Assembly: GCA_016873165.1 (NCBI GenBank)
Contig: VGXV01000023.1
Span: 1 to 59,542, forward strand
Direction: 5' to 3'
Length of the DNA stretch: 59,542 bases
Source: Planctomycetota bacterium
Lineage (GTDB): Bacteria; Planctomycetota; Brocadiia; Brocadiales; Brocadiaceae
Below the pieces are notes generated by a model. That model was not told the origin of the DNA and ran no database searches. It saw only the letters and a list, made by a program, of their open reading frames with translations. The position numbers and the translations under genes were made by a program. How positions within the stretch are numbered: the first letter of the stretch is position 1; each line of letters opens with the position of its first letter. Shown here piece by piece: positions 39,568 through 48,253 of this stretch.

Positions 39568-40989
39568 TTAACACACTCTCAACAAATTCGTTGATCCCGG
39601 CTGCCCGACAGGCACGCCGCCGGTAATTGCAATAGTTTCATTTTCGCCAATATAGCCTGCCTGTTTTGCCGCTTCAATGCCCTTTTTCATCATATCGTCG
39701 GTATTTTCCATAGCTTCAGTAAGTACCGGAATAACTCCCCATACCAGAGCAAGACTTCTGTATGTGTCTACCGACGGCGTTACCGCGAGGATTTTCTGCC
39801 GTGGCCGATATTTTGAAATAAAACGCGCAGTACTTCCCGATTGGGTACAGGTAATAATTGTGTTCATATTCAGTTTATTTGCAACCTGGCACGTTGCAAT
39901 GCTTATGGCATCAGGAACGGTAGTGGTATGGCTTTCCGGCATGCGGAATTTTTCATACATATTGATATGCGGCAAACCGGGCTCAGTTTCTTCCGCAATT
40001 TTCGTCAACATGCGAACCGCCTCAACCGGATAACGTCCTTTTGCCGTTTCTTCCGAGAGCATTACGGCGTCGCTGCCGTCAAATATCGCATTTGCAACAT
40101 CGGTAACCTCTGCCCGCGTCGGGCGATAATTATTCACCATAGAACCAAGCATCTGCGTTGCGGTGATCACCGGTTTGGAGTATTTGTTAGCAAGCTTTAT
40201 GATCATTTTCTGCACAGAAGGCACCCTTTCAAGCGGTATTTCAACCCCTAAATCTCCCCTTGCAACCATAATTGCATCGGCGGCATTCACAATTTTTTCG
40301 ATATTATCCACCGCTTCGTGCTTCTCAATTTTTGCGATAATCGGTATTGTTTTTCCTCTTTTCCGGATAAGGTCACGCAATCCCGCTATATCTTCCGCCG
40401 TTTTTACGAAAGACATCGCTACATAATCAACCCCATGCTCTATCCCGAATTCCAGATCCCTTTTGTCCTTTTCCGTGAGTGGAGATATCGGCAAGGTTCG
40501 TGAGGGGATATTTATTCCCTTTTTGGAAGTTAAAACTCCTCCCACAATCACTTTGCAATAAACATTTTCTTCATCCTTCTGTATAATTTCCAATTCTATA
40601 TCGCCGTCGCTTAACAAAATTGTATCACCAACCAAAACATTCAACGGCAAATCAGCATATGTCGTGGACACAACACGGTCATTTCCATCAATATCCCTGT
40701 TTGTGAGGATAAACGTATCGTTTGCCTTTAAGAAAACCGTTTCGGCAGAAAGTGTCCCGATTCTCATCTTTGGCCCGGATAAATCCTGTAATATTGCAAC
40801 GGGCACCATTAATTTTTCAGCAATAGCACGAATATGGGAAATAGACTCCTCGTGCATGGATAATTCGCCGTGAGAAAAATTGAGACGCGCCACATTCATC
40901 CCGGCACATATCAATTGTTCAATCATGGCAGGAGAATTACTTGCAGGACCTATGGTACAAACGATTTTTGTTTTTCGATACTTGTTCAT
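39568..40989 (-). CDS. pyk: Pyruvate kinase
   Basis: The protein starts at ATG 40989 (MNKYRKTKIVCTIGPAS), the usual N-terminus; an upstream TTG would add seven residues. The 473-residue product has the family core: NFSHG, the active-site signature IIAKIEKHEAVDNI near 220, the metal-binding VARGDLGVEIP, and the ITATQMLGSM motif. The C-terminal domain (about 350-473) is present. It makes pyruvate and ATP from phosphoenolpyruvate and ADP. It is the first gene of a two-gene unit with nnrE, reading away from the zinc-ribbon gene. Confidence 0.95.
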   Translation of the reverse strand: MNKYRKTKIVCTIGPASNSPAMIEQLICAGMNVARLNFSHGELSMHEESISHIRAIAEKLMVPVAILQDLSGPKMRIGTLSAETVFLKANDTFILTNRDIDGNDRVVSTTYADLPLNVLVGDTILLSDGDIELEIIQKDEENVYCKVIVGGVLTSKKGINIPSRTLPISPLTEKDKRDLEFGIEHGVDYVAMSFVKTAEDIAGLRDLIRKRGKTIPIIAKIEKHEAVDNIEKIVNAADAIMVARGDLGVEIPLERVPSVQKMIIKLANKYSKPVITATQMLGSMVNNYRPTRAEVTDVANAIFDGSDAVMLSEETAKGRYPVEAVRMLTKIAEETEPGLPHINMYEKFRMPESHTTTVPDAISIATCQVANKLNMNTIITCTQSGSTARFISKYRPRQKILAVTPSVDTYRSLALVWGVIPVLTEAMENTDDMMKKGIEAAKQAGYIGENETIAITGGVPVGQPGSTNLLRVC

Positions 40990-41190
40990 TGTTTGTGATT
41001 CTATCTGCAATTATCGGTTATCCGCCTTAATCTGCATCATATTACAGAATTTCGGCTATAAGTAATAATCTTCAAGACAATACGGTAAGGAAATTTGATG
41101 TTTGATAATATAATAGTTACGAATCAATGTCAATGCATTCGTGTATGAAACAGGGTAACATTTTTTACCGGCTTACTCCTTAGAAAATTC

Positions 41191-41219
41191 TTGACCTGTG
41201 AAACAAATTAACATAAAAT
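41191..41219 (+). promoter_or_regulatory. Sigma-70-type promoter of the zinc-ribbon gene
   Basis: TTGACC (41191-41196), a 17-base spacer and TAAAAT (41214-41219) make a near-consensus promoter about 60 bases before the ATG of the zinc-ribbon gene at 41280. It is one of the best matches in the window and points away from the pyruvate kinase gene. Confidence 0.65.
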
Positions 41220-41279
41220 TTCGTTTTAAATAACGATAAGTAGTAAATAATTATTATCAATTGACAAAGGAGATACGAA

Positions 41280-41612
41280 ATGGGAAAGGTTAAATGTCCC
41301 GGCAGTATACGAAACGCAACACCTACGCCAATCGACCGGAAATGTCATAATTGCGGCTGTGATGTTGAAATGTGGAGCGATGAGGAAAAGGCGGATTGTC
41401 CGAAATGCGGGACTACCATATTTAAAGACAAGGTGCCCACATGCGTTGAATGGTGCAATTCTGCGGAAGAGTGCATGGGCAATATCCTTGATGTAAAAAA
41501 AATCAAAGAAGAAGCGAGAAAAAGAGCGGAAAAAGACGGAGATCCCAGATTCTTTAATAAGGTTACAGAAATGATTAAAAAGAAGAGAGAAGAGAAAGGA
41601 TGTACCTCGTAA
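41280..41612 (+). CDS. Small zinc-ribbon protein
   Basis: The 110-residue protein has CHNCGCD near residue 22 and CPKCG near 40, which make a zinc ribbon, plus a further Cys-rich patch CVEWCNSAEEC near 55. The C-terminal 50 residues are a charged helix ending KKKREEKGCTS. AAAGGAG lies close upstream. The gene has its own strong promoter and terminator, so it is a free-standing transcript. The family is known mainly as uncharacterised in anaerobes; I cannot give a function. Confidence 0.75.
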   Translation: MGKVKCPGSIRNATPTPIDRKCHNCGCDVEMWSDEEKADCPKCGTTIFKDKVPTCVEWCNSAEECMGNILDVKKIKEEARKRAEKDGDPRFFNKVTEMIKKKREEKGCTS

Positions 41613-41626
41613 AAGCATGAAGCTTC

Positions 41627-41675
41627 AAAAAAGCAGATATTTGTATAGTCAGGCTATAGAAATATCTGCTTTTTT
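41627..41675 (+). terminator. Strong Rho-independent terminator
   Basis: A 16-base stem (AAAAAAGCAGATATTT and its complement) closes a 17-base loop and ends in six T residues, 15 bases past the zinc-ribbon stop codon. A family A element begins at the very next base, and its target duplication GCTTTTTT is the end of this terminator. Confidence 0.85.
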
Positions 41676-41815
41676 GTATCACTTTAGTTTTTTGAAAAAA
41701 TATGATTTCCAGCTATTTTGCAACCCTGACAGGGTTCTGAAACCCTGTCAGGGTTAAACCGGTAAGCAAGATTTACCTTATGTTGTCACAGTTTTTCAAA
41801 AAACTAAAGTGATAC
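41676..41815. mobile_element. MITE-like element, family A, copy 2
   Basis: A 140-base element closely matching the copy at 14652-14792, including paired 15-base palindromes of the AACCCTGACAGGGTT type and terminal repeats (here GTATCACTTTAG and CTAAAGTGATAC). It is flanked by an exact 8-base duplication, GCTTTTTT (41668-41675 and 41816-41823). It contains no frame. The terminal repeats differ from copy 1 by one base at the same place on both sides, which keeps them pairing: evidence that pairing is selected or recently re-copied. Confidence 0.88.
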
Positions 41816-41903
41816 GCTTTTTTTGTTCTCTTCGATTACTTTCTTTCGTTATTTCATCTCCTTTTTGACATTATTTTATTAATACATTCATCTTCTTTTA
41901 TCA

Positions 41904-42917
41904 TTGTCCATAAAACATATACTCATCATTCGACCCTGTGCGATTGGCGACCTCATTATCACATTGCCCACCCTGCATGCTTTACGCGAACACTTTCCCA
42001 ACTCATCTATTGAAATCATGGGGTATCCGTCGTACCTGGAACTCGTTCATGGCCGTTTTTATGCCGATGCTATTAGCAGGTTTGACCATCCGGATATTTC
42101 GATATTATTCAGAAAAGATGCGCAGATACCCAACTCGTTAACAAAGAAATTATTGAAATTTGATCTCGTCATCGCGTTTATTTCAGATAAGGATAAAACC
42201 TTCACGCAAAATCTTTACAACTCAGGCGCAAAAAAAGTTCTGTGCCATGAGCCCTTCCCTGAAGGCTCTGGGTCAATTCATATAATCGATCATCTTCTGA
42301 ATTCTCTGAAATTATTGGAAATACCATATTCAAACTCCACACCATACATTTATTTGACCAAAGAAGACCTGATGGAAGGAGAAAATTTTTTACGCATCAA
42401 TGAACGTAATACAGGACAAAAAATGATTGCTATTCATCCGGGAAGCGGCAGTACTCATAAATGCTGGTCATTAGCAAATTATTTCTCAATAATTCAATGG
42501 TTAACAGAACATCCTGACGCACAGATTTTCATCATAACCGGACCGGCAGACACCGTTATTCATCACCATATCAGCAAATTATCATACAATAACATTTGCG
42601 TAATCAACAATCAACCCCTGCCAAAACTTACCGCGGTACTACAACGGTGCGATCTTTTTATCGGAAATGATTCCGGCATTACCCATCTAGCAGCGGCAGT
42701 GGGAATTCCAACCATTGCAATATTCGGCCCCACCGACCCTGACGTATGGGGGCCGAAGGGAAAATCGGTTAAAATATGCCACCACTCAACACCTTGCAGC
42801 CCCTGTTCGGATGAAGAGAGAAAAACTTGTTTTCCCAAAACGTGTTTGGATTCTATTACCACAAAGAGTATAAGAGAAGAAATATCAAGGTTTCTCTCCG
42901 TAGAAAAACTCGGATAA
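41904..42917 (+). CDS. Family 9 glycosyltransferase (heptosyltransferase-like)
   Basis: The 337-residue protein has the GT9 N-terminal pattern LIIRPCAIGDLIITLP (GDxxxxxP) and the C-terminal nucleotide-sugar pocket FIGNDSGITHLAAA with FGPTDPDVWGP. Relatives transfer ADP-heptose onto lipopolysaccharide core; the exact sugar cannot be read from sequence. The start is TTG 41904 with MSIKHILI; no good Shine-Dalgarno is seen. It stands alone. Confidence 0.9.
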   Translation: MSIKHILIIRPCAIGDLIITLPTLHALREHFPNSSIEIMGYPSYLELVHGRFYADAISRFDHPDISILFRKDAQIPNSLTKKLLKFDLVIAFISDKDKTFTQNLYNSGAKKVLCHEPFPEGSGSIHIIDHLLNSLKLLEIPYSNSTPYIYLTKEDLMEGENFLRINERNTGQKMIAIHPGSGSTHKCWSLANYFSIIQWLTEHPDAQIFIITGPADTVIHHHISKLSYNNICVINNQPLPKLTAVLQRCDLFIGNDSGITHLAAAVGIPTIAIFGPTDPDVWGPKGKSVKICHHSTPCSPCSDEERKTCFPKTCLDSITTKSIREEISRFLSVEKLG

Positions 42918-43351
42918 ACATTTATTTCTAACTCCTGAGCTAAAGTAACGCTTTGTTTGTCTGATTTTTTATGAAATATTTCAAAAGAATGTAAAGTGCC
43001 TTATTGTGTAAAATAACTATCATTTAAGATTTAAGATGCGACCCTCTTCGGAGCTCAATGGCAAGGCACGCCTTGCCATTACAAATCATATCCATTATAG
43101 GCGGATTTTTTCAAAAAACTAAATTGTTACGATTTGTTTGACTATAATCAACCTTGTTTTCTCATTGCGGATGAAAGAGACCCTTTAGAATCATTACAGA
43201 AAAAATCGGTCACCGTGCTTCTTATTCCATCGGGAGCATTCCCAAATTTTTGCAAATCCATCATTCTTGTTCCCATGGAGAGACAGGTTTCATACCTGCC
43301 TCTCCATGTGAACACAATTGTGAAGAAATCGCATGCTTTCGTGGCAGAAAA
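42918..43351. other. Repeat-rich intergenic region
   Basis: The 434 bases hold a solo family A end variant at 43106-43130 (same as 25372-25394), one half of a family B terminal repeat at 43231-43256 (GGGAGCATTCCC), and a hairpin at 43275-43307 with 14-base arms (ATGGAGAGACAGGT, one mismatch). A similar hairpin motif is inside the element at 53884-54183. A frame at 43134-43355 is made of these repeats and is not taken as a gene. Confidence 0.6.
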
Positions 43352-43750
43352 TTAACGATCGAGGGAAATAACCCGCAGTTTTGCCTTTTGTCCGGCAATG
43401 GAAAAGATAATGCTTGTGGTTCCGGGGGAGACGCCATGTATGGTAAAAAATGCCTTTCCGGTTGCGTCGGTAATGGTTTCCGGGGTAACGGTTGCAATGT
43501 GAGGTGCAGCGCTAAGAGCCTTGATCTTTAACCCGAAAAGAGGGCCGCTATCTTTATCCAACAGTGTAACGCAGACATTATTTTCTGAACCCGAATGAAG
43601 GGTTATTTTGAACGGGCGCACAATGATGGTAAGTTCCTCTTCATCGCGCGGTATTTGAGCGCAGGAATTGAGGAAAAGGAAACTGCTCAATATAATGAGC
43701 AGAGACAATAATGTTAGTTTCCGATGATTCACGGATTTGACTTTCCTCAT
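43352..43750 (-). CDS. Lipoprotein with a single Ig-like domain
   Basis: A 132-residue protein with a lipoprotein signal ending FLNSC near residue 30 and a mature part of beta character. The VTPETITDATGKAFFTIHGVSPGTTSI stretch, in shortened form, resembles a bacterial Ig-like (Big-1) fold. It is last in a three-gene unit with the small membrane protein and TPR lipoprotein upstream. It probably acts at the outer face of a membrane as a binding or structural protein. Confidence 0.7.
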   Translation of the reverse strand: MRKVKSVNHRKLTLLSLLIILSSFLFLNSCAQIPRDEEELTIIVRPFKITLHSGSENNVCVTLLDKDSGPLFGLKIKALSAAPHIATVTPETITDATGKAFFTIHGVSPGTTSIIFSIAGQKAKLRVISLDR

Positions 43751-43779
43751 AAAATCAACAGGATGTTTTATTTCATGTA

Positions 43780-44088
43780 TTACTTTTCCTTGCCTTCATC
43801 CTTTTCTTCCTGCTCCATCTTGTCCAGACGCAATATGAGCCAGATCGATGCGCCTATTGCAAATGGCAGCAATATATATTGGATAATTTCGAGTTTTGAC
43901 CGGGGAGTTGGAGTTATTTCAGGAAGTGGAGGAGGTTGTTGTTGTGCAGAGATGGGTTCCCCTGTTTGATTACTTTCCTGTGTCGCTTGGGCGTAAAGGG
44001 AAACAACAGATGACAGACTGCTTGTTAAGAGAAAAAAGCAAATTAAAAACAATAATTTTTTCATAAGGGAATTTTTTAATAATCTCAT
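43780..44088 (-). CDS. Small membrane protein with Pro-rich linker
   Basis: The 102-residue protein starts with ATGA overlap to the TPR gene (44088), which favours this start over the ATG eight codons later. It has a cleavable-looking signal (about 10-33), a Gln/Pro-rich linker, one membrane helix (about 70-88) and an acidic-basic tail. It is a probable single-pass protein. No family is recognised; its coupling to a TPR lipoprotein suggests a membrane complex. Confidence 0.65.
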   Translation of the reverse strand: MRLLKNSLMKKLLFLICFFLLTSSLSSVVSLYAQATQESNQTGEPISAQQQPPPLPEITPTPRSKLEIIQYILLPFAIGASIWLILRLDKMEQEEKDEGKEK

Positions 44089-45143
44089 TTCGAAAATACG
44101 AGTTTCTTATAAATATCGAATTCTTTTTTCGCCTCTTCGTTTTTGCCGAGTTTATTATACGAATTTCCCAGCAATAGGTGTGCGCCGGCATTTGCAGGAT
44201 TTAATTTGATCATTTTTTTGCAAATTTCCACCGATTCATCATAGAGGCCTTTTTTATTATAGGCAAATCCAAGATTATAGAGTGCATCAATATTTTCCGG
44301 AGCAATATCTAAAACTTTTTTAAACGCTTCAATGGCTTCATCGAATCTCTCTGCATTATTATATACGACTCCAATGTTATAATGACTTGAGATATGATTC
44401 GGATTAATGGCAAGCGCCTTATGGTATGCCTTTATTGCTTTATCGGTCTCGTTTCTTTTGCCGTAAATACAGCCCATGTTATAGTAGACAGTGGCATTGT
44501 TTTGATCCAGAGCGACATATTTTTCAAATGCCTGAATAGCATCGTCAGTCATGTGTTTTTTATAGCAAAGGGTTCCCATCTCAAGGAGAGTCTTGGCGTC
44601 ATCGGGGTCCAATTCGACCATTTTTTTATAGTTTGCAATTACTTCGCTTGTTTTGCCTGAATTGCTGTATATCAAAGCGAGCATTTTAAATGCTTTTTTC
44701 ATTGCAGGGTCTAAATCTATTGCCAGATTAAATGCTTCTATCGATTCCTCTATCAGTCCCTGGTTAAAGAGTTCATATCCTTTATCGTAATACTCTATCG
44801 CTGTAAGGGGTTTTTCCCGGACAGTTTGTTCTGATTGTTGTTTTTGATCAATGATAACCTGCTGTTCCGTTGGAGTCGGCTCCACCGTTGTCTTTGGCGC
44901 TTGATTGTCAACAATGTTTTTTGCGTCTTCAACGGGTTTTACACTTGTTGCAACCGCATAGGGAACAGGAGTGGCGGCAACTGTTTTTAGTCGTTCTATT
45001 TCAATTATTTCAGTAGTTACCGGGCTTTCTTTTTTACCGCATCCCACATTGGCAATGACCATGCAGCAGGCAAAAAAAATCGTACAATTGCAGATTGATT
45101 TTAATCCCAAAAGAAATTCAAAATAATGATATGGTTTCTTCAT
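44085..45143 (-). CDS. TPR-repeat lipoprotein
   Basis: The 352-residue protein has a lipoprotein signal ending NVGC near residue 35, a Thr/Pro/Gln-rich linker (about 40-115) and about six tetratricopeptide repeats (about 120-350), such as NMGCIYGKRNETDKAI and YNLGFAYNKKGLYDES. It should be a membrane-anchored scaffold. It leads a coupled three-gene unit with a small membrane protein and an Ig-like lipoprotein, and has the same plan as the two TPR lipoproteins near 18-19 kb. Confidence 0.88.
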   Translation of the reverse strand: MKKPYHYFEFLLGLKSICNCTIFFACCMVIANVGCGKKESPVTTEIIEIERLKTVAATPVPYAVATSVKPVEDAKNIVDNQAPKTTVEPTPTEQQVIIDQKQQSEQTVREKPLTAIEYYDKGYELFNQGLIEESIEAFNLAIDLDPAMKKAFKMLALIYSNSGKTSEVIANYKKMVELDPDDAKTLLEMGTLCYKKHMTDDAIQAFEKYVALDQNNATVYYNMGCIYGKRNETDKAIKAYHKALAINPNHISSHYNIGVVYNNAERFDEAIEAFKKVLDIAPENIDALYNLGFAYNKKGLYDESVEICKKMIKLNPANAGAHLLLGNSYNKLGKNEEAKKEFDIYKKLVFSK

Positions 45144-45365
45144 TTTGTTTTCTCCGAATTCCTTTTTAAATATAATGTTAGCAACTTAATGGCATTGTAG
45201 TATGACAAGTTGAATTGTCAAGAAAATTAACTCTTACTTGAAAGCTATTTTTATTTTGTTATTTGGAAATTACGTGTTATAAGAATATTTACGTTATCAA
45301 TAGTGCTTAATATTAACGGAGAAAAATTAAAAAATACAGTCAATAATCAGGTTTTTCCACAACAT

Positions 45366-46493
45366 ATGGATGAAAATAAAACAAAGCAACAACTTATTGA
45401 AGAAATAAAGGTATTGCGTCAAAAATTGCATGAGTATGAGGCTCGGCTATTAAAAGCAGAAGATGCCGTTGCATGGGAGGCAAAAGTTAACGCAACATTG
45501 GTGGAGTTGTCAAAGGCTTTAATAAAGCCGGACAATTCAATTGAAAATTTGTCGATGCTTGTTCTGGGGTATGCAAAATATCTGACAAACAGTCCTGTTG
45601 GGTATGCCGGATACGTTGACAAACAAACGAACAGTTTTGTTTCTCCTGCGATAACCAGTGAGGTTTCAGAAATATTCGATATACCAAAAGGAAACATTGA
45701 GTTTAATGATTTTCGTGGACCATGGGGATGGGTGCTGGAAAATAAAAAATCTCTTGTAATGAATGAGCCGTCAGATGGTTCGGGTGCAAATGTGTTATTA
45801 AGAAAGAGTGTACCATTGAAACGGTTTTTGTCCGTGCCGGCCATGCTCGGCAAGATAATTGTCGGGCAGATAACCGTGGGAAATGCTGCAAATGCATATT
45901 CCGAAAAGGATATTCAGTTGTTGGAACGCATTGCGGTGCTCTATTCCATTGCTATCCAGCACCTGTGGACGGAAGAAGTAATTACGCACATGGCATATTT
46001 TGATGAAATCACCAATCTGCCAAACAGACGATTATTTAATGATCGCCTCTTTGTAGCCATTTCAAACGCAAACCGATACCGGAACAGACTTGCAGTAATG
46101 TTTCTCGACCTGGATGGATTTAAAAATGTTAATGATACGCTTGGCCATCAAATGGGAGACCAGTTACTTGTAGAAATTGCTTATCGATTGAGCCATACTG
46201 TCCGGCAGTCTGATACTGTTGCGAGAATGGGCGGCGATGAATTTACTGTTTTGTTGACACAAGCAGAGCATGAAAAAGATATAATCAATGTGGCAAATAA
46301 AATACTGAAAGCGGTAAGACAGCCGATAATGATCGATGGCAACGAAATAAACATTACCATCAGTATCGGAATTGCACAATACCCTGATAATGGTAAAGAC
46401 GTGAATGCACTATTGAAAAGCGCGGACATCGCCTTATATCGTGCAAAAGAATTGGGTAAAAATAATTATCAATTTTCATCTAATAGAGAATAG
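45366..46493 (+). CDS. GAF-GGDEF diguanylate cyclase
   Basis: I start at ATG 45366 because MDENKTKQQLIEEI is the usual N-terminus of this protein class; a GTG 21 codons upstream is possible. The 375-residue product has a coiled-coil start, a GAF domain (about 45-200) and a GGDEF domain with DEITNLPNR and the intact ARMGGDEF site. It has no membrane segment. It should make c-di-GMP in response to a small ligand. Its 3' end overlaps the frame of the next gene, whose own start lies 35 bases on. Confidence 0.9.
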   Translation: MDENKTKQQLIEEIKVLRQKLHEYEARLLKAEDAVAWEAKVNATLVELSKALIKPDNSIENLSMLVLGYAKYLTNSPVGYAGYVDKQTNSFVSPAITSEVSEIFDIPKGNIEFNDFRGPWGWVLENKKSLVMNEPSDGSGANVLLRKSVPLKRFLSVPAMLGKIIVGQITVGNAANAYSEKDIQLLERIAVLYSIAIQHLWTEEVITHMAYFDEITNLPNRRLFNDRLFVAISNANRYRNRLAVMFLDLDGFKNVNDTLGHQMGDQLLVEIAYRLSHTVRQSDTVARMGGDEFTVLLTQAEHEKDIINVANKILKAVRQPIMIDGNEINITISIGIAQYPDNGKDVNALLKSADIALYRAKELGKNNYQFSSNRE

Positions 46494-46527
46494 TCCGTCA
46501 GAGTCTGTTATTCCTGGTGCATCTCCT

Positions 46528-48027
46528 ATGAAAAAAATATTTGGTTGTGTGCTATTTGCATCTTCTCTTTTTCTATTTCCTATAAAAACACATGCTATCG
46601 GCAAATTACAGCAGGATTTACCGTATGCCGTCAGTGAACAAACACAGATTTGTATATTATGCCATAGAAATGTGACGCCGGGCATCGTAGAAGATTGGAA
46701 AACAAGCAGGCATTCGAAAGTAACCCCTGAAATCGCTCTTAAAAAACCATTATTGGAAAGAAGAGTTTCGAGCGAGACGATACCGGAAGATATTGGTTCG
46801 GTTGTCGTTGGATGTTATGAATGCCACAGCCAAAATAGTTCTCTCCACAAAGACAATTTTGAACATTTCGGATTTCACATCAATGTAGTTGTGTCTCCAA
46901 ACGATTGCAAAACATGCCATGCAAAAGAAGCGGCGCAATTTTCCGGCAGCAAAAAAGCATATGCGTTAGACAATCTGAGGGAAAATCAAATCTATAGCCA
47001 ATTTGTTGATGCCGTTCCGTCAATAAAAGAAGTAAGAGATAGCACTATCCATTATTCAAATGCATCTGAAAAATCGAAACTGGAAACATGCTATGCATGC
47101 CATGGCGCCGAAATAACAGTGGACGGTATGAGAAAAATTAAAACCAATTTCGGAAATATTGAAGTTCCCAATCTTAAAAACTGGCCCAATCAGGGGGTAG
47201 GGAGGATTAATCCTGATGGGAGTCGTGGTGCATGTACTTCATGCCATCCAAGGCATAGTTTCTCTATCGAAATAGCAAGAAAACCCTATACCTGTTCCCA
47301 GTGTCATCTTGAACAGGATATACCTGCTTACGAAGTATATAATGAGAGCAAACACGGAAACATATTTCTTTCAAAACAGGATACATGGAATTGGAATAAT
47401 GTGCCGTGGAGGGTTGGCATGGATTTTCAAGCGCCCACCTGCGCAACATGTCATAATAGTTTGCTGGTAAACCCTGAAGGCAAGGAAATTGTGTCCCGGA
47501 CGCATGATTTTGGTTCGCGGTTATGGGTAAGAATATTTGGGCTTATTTATTCTCATCCTCAGCCGAAAAGCGGGAAAACGTACGAAATAAAAAATAAAGA
47601 TGGGCTGCCTTTGCCTGCGACATATATGAATGAAGTGGCCGCAGAATATTTGATCGATGAGGAAGAACAATTGGTACGAAAAAATGAGATGAAAAAGGTT
47701 TGCAATAGCTGTCACAATAATGATTGGGTTTCCGGTCACTTTGAAAAATTCGATTCAACATTATCAGAGACAGATACGATGGTTTTAAATGCTACAACTC
47801 TTATGAAAAACATGTGGGACAAGGGGTTTGCCGATGCATCAAATCCTTTTGATGAATTAATTGAAATGTTGTGGGTAAAACAATGGTTTATTTATGCAAA
47901 TTCAATCCGGTTTGCCTCTGCAATGATCGGACCCGATCGCGCTACGTTTAAAAACGGGTGGTGGCAGTTAACGGAGAATTTCCACAAAATACATGAATTT
48001 GCAAAAAAATGCGAATATGAACATTGA
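46528..48027 (+). CDS. Diverged octaheme cytochrome c of the HAO family
   Basis: The ATG at 46528 gives a clean signal (MKKIFGCVLFASSLF, cleaved near THA) and 499 residues; the longer frame upstream runs into the GGDEF gene. Eight CxxCH motifs are present in HAO order: CILCH, CYECH, CKTCH, CYACH, CTSCH, CSQCH, CATCH and CNSCH. The GVGRINPDGSRG region matches the other HAO protein. The crosslinking-Tyr region is changed more strongly: where the other has PDWTHWHG this has GPDRATFKNG. No redox partner gene is next to it; two GAF-GGDEF genes flank it. Its reaction is unknown, and an electron-transfer role is possible. Confidence 0.88.
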   Translation: MKKIFGCVLFASSLFLFPIKTHAIGKLQQDLPYAVSEQTQICILCHRNVTPGIVEDWKTSRHSKVTPEIALKKPLLERRVSSETIPEDIGSVVVGCYECHSQNSSLHKDNFEHFGFHINVVVSPNDCKTCHAKEAAQFSGSKKAYALDNLRENQIYSQFVDAVPSIKEVRDSTIHYSNASEKSKLETCYACHGAEITVDGMRKIKTNFGNIEVPNLKNWPNQGVGRINPDGSRGACTSCHPRHSFSIEIARKPYTCSQCHLEQDIPAYEVYNESKHGNIFLSKQDTWNWNNVPWRVGMDFQAPTCATCHNSLLVNPEGKEIVSRTHDFGSRLWVRIFGLIYSHPQPKSGKTYEIKNKDGLPLPATYMNEVAAEYLIDEEEQLVRKNEMKKVCNSCHNNDWVSGHFEKFDSTLSETDTMVLNATTLMKNMWDKGFADASNPFDELIEMLWVKQWFIYANSIRFASAMIGPDRATFKNGWWQLTENFHKIHEFAKKCEYEH

Positions 48028-48253
48028 TAGATATACCCTGCATGCCGGATTATCAGTGTCTGTATTCATATAAATGAGTTCCGCGGAACAATCCATCACA
48101 AAAAATTGCTTGTTTTGTGATACACGTCATATAACCATAGTTGAAAATATGATATAAATAAAAACGATTGATGTCAGTCAATTATTTTTATCGCGTATTT
48201 TGACTACAGCAGTATTGTATTTTACAAGAACATTCATGCATTTCCCGTTAACC

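Noticed and set aside
43134-43355. 73-residue plus-strand frame
   Set aside because: It is made of the repeat ends and hairpin in 43106-43307.
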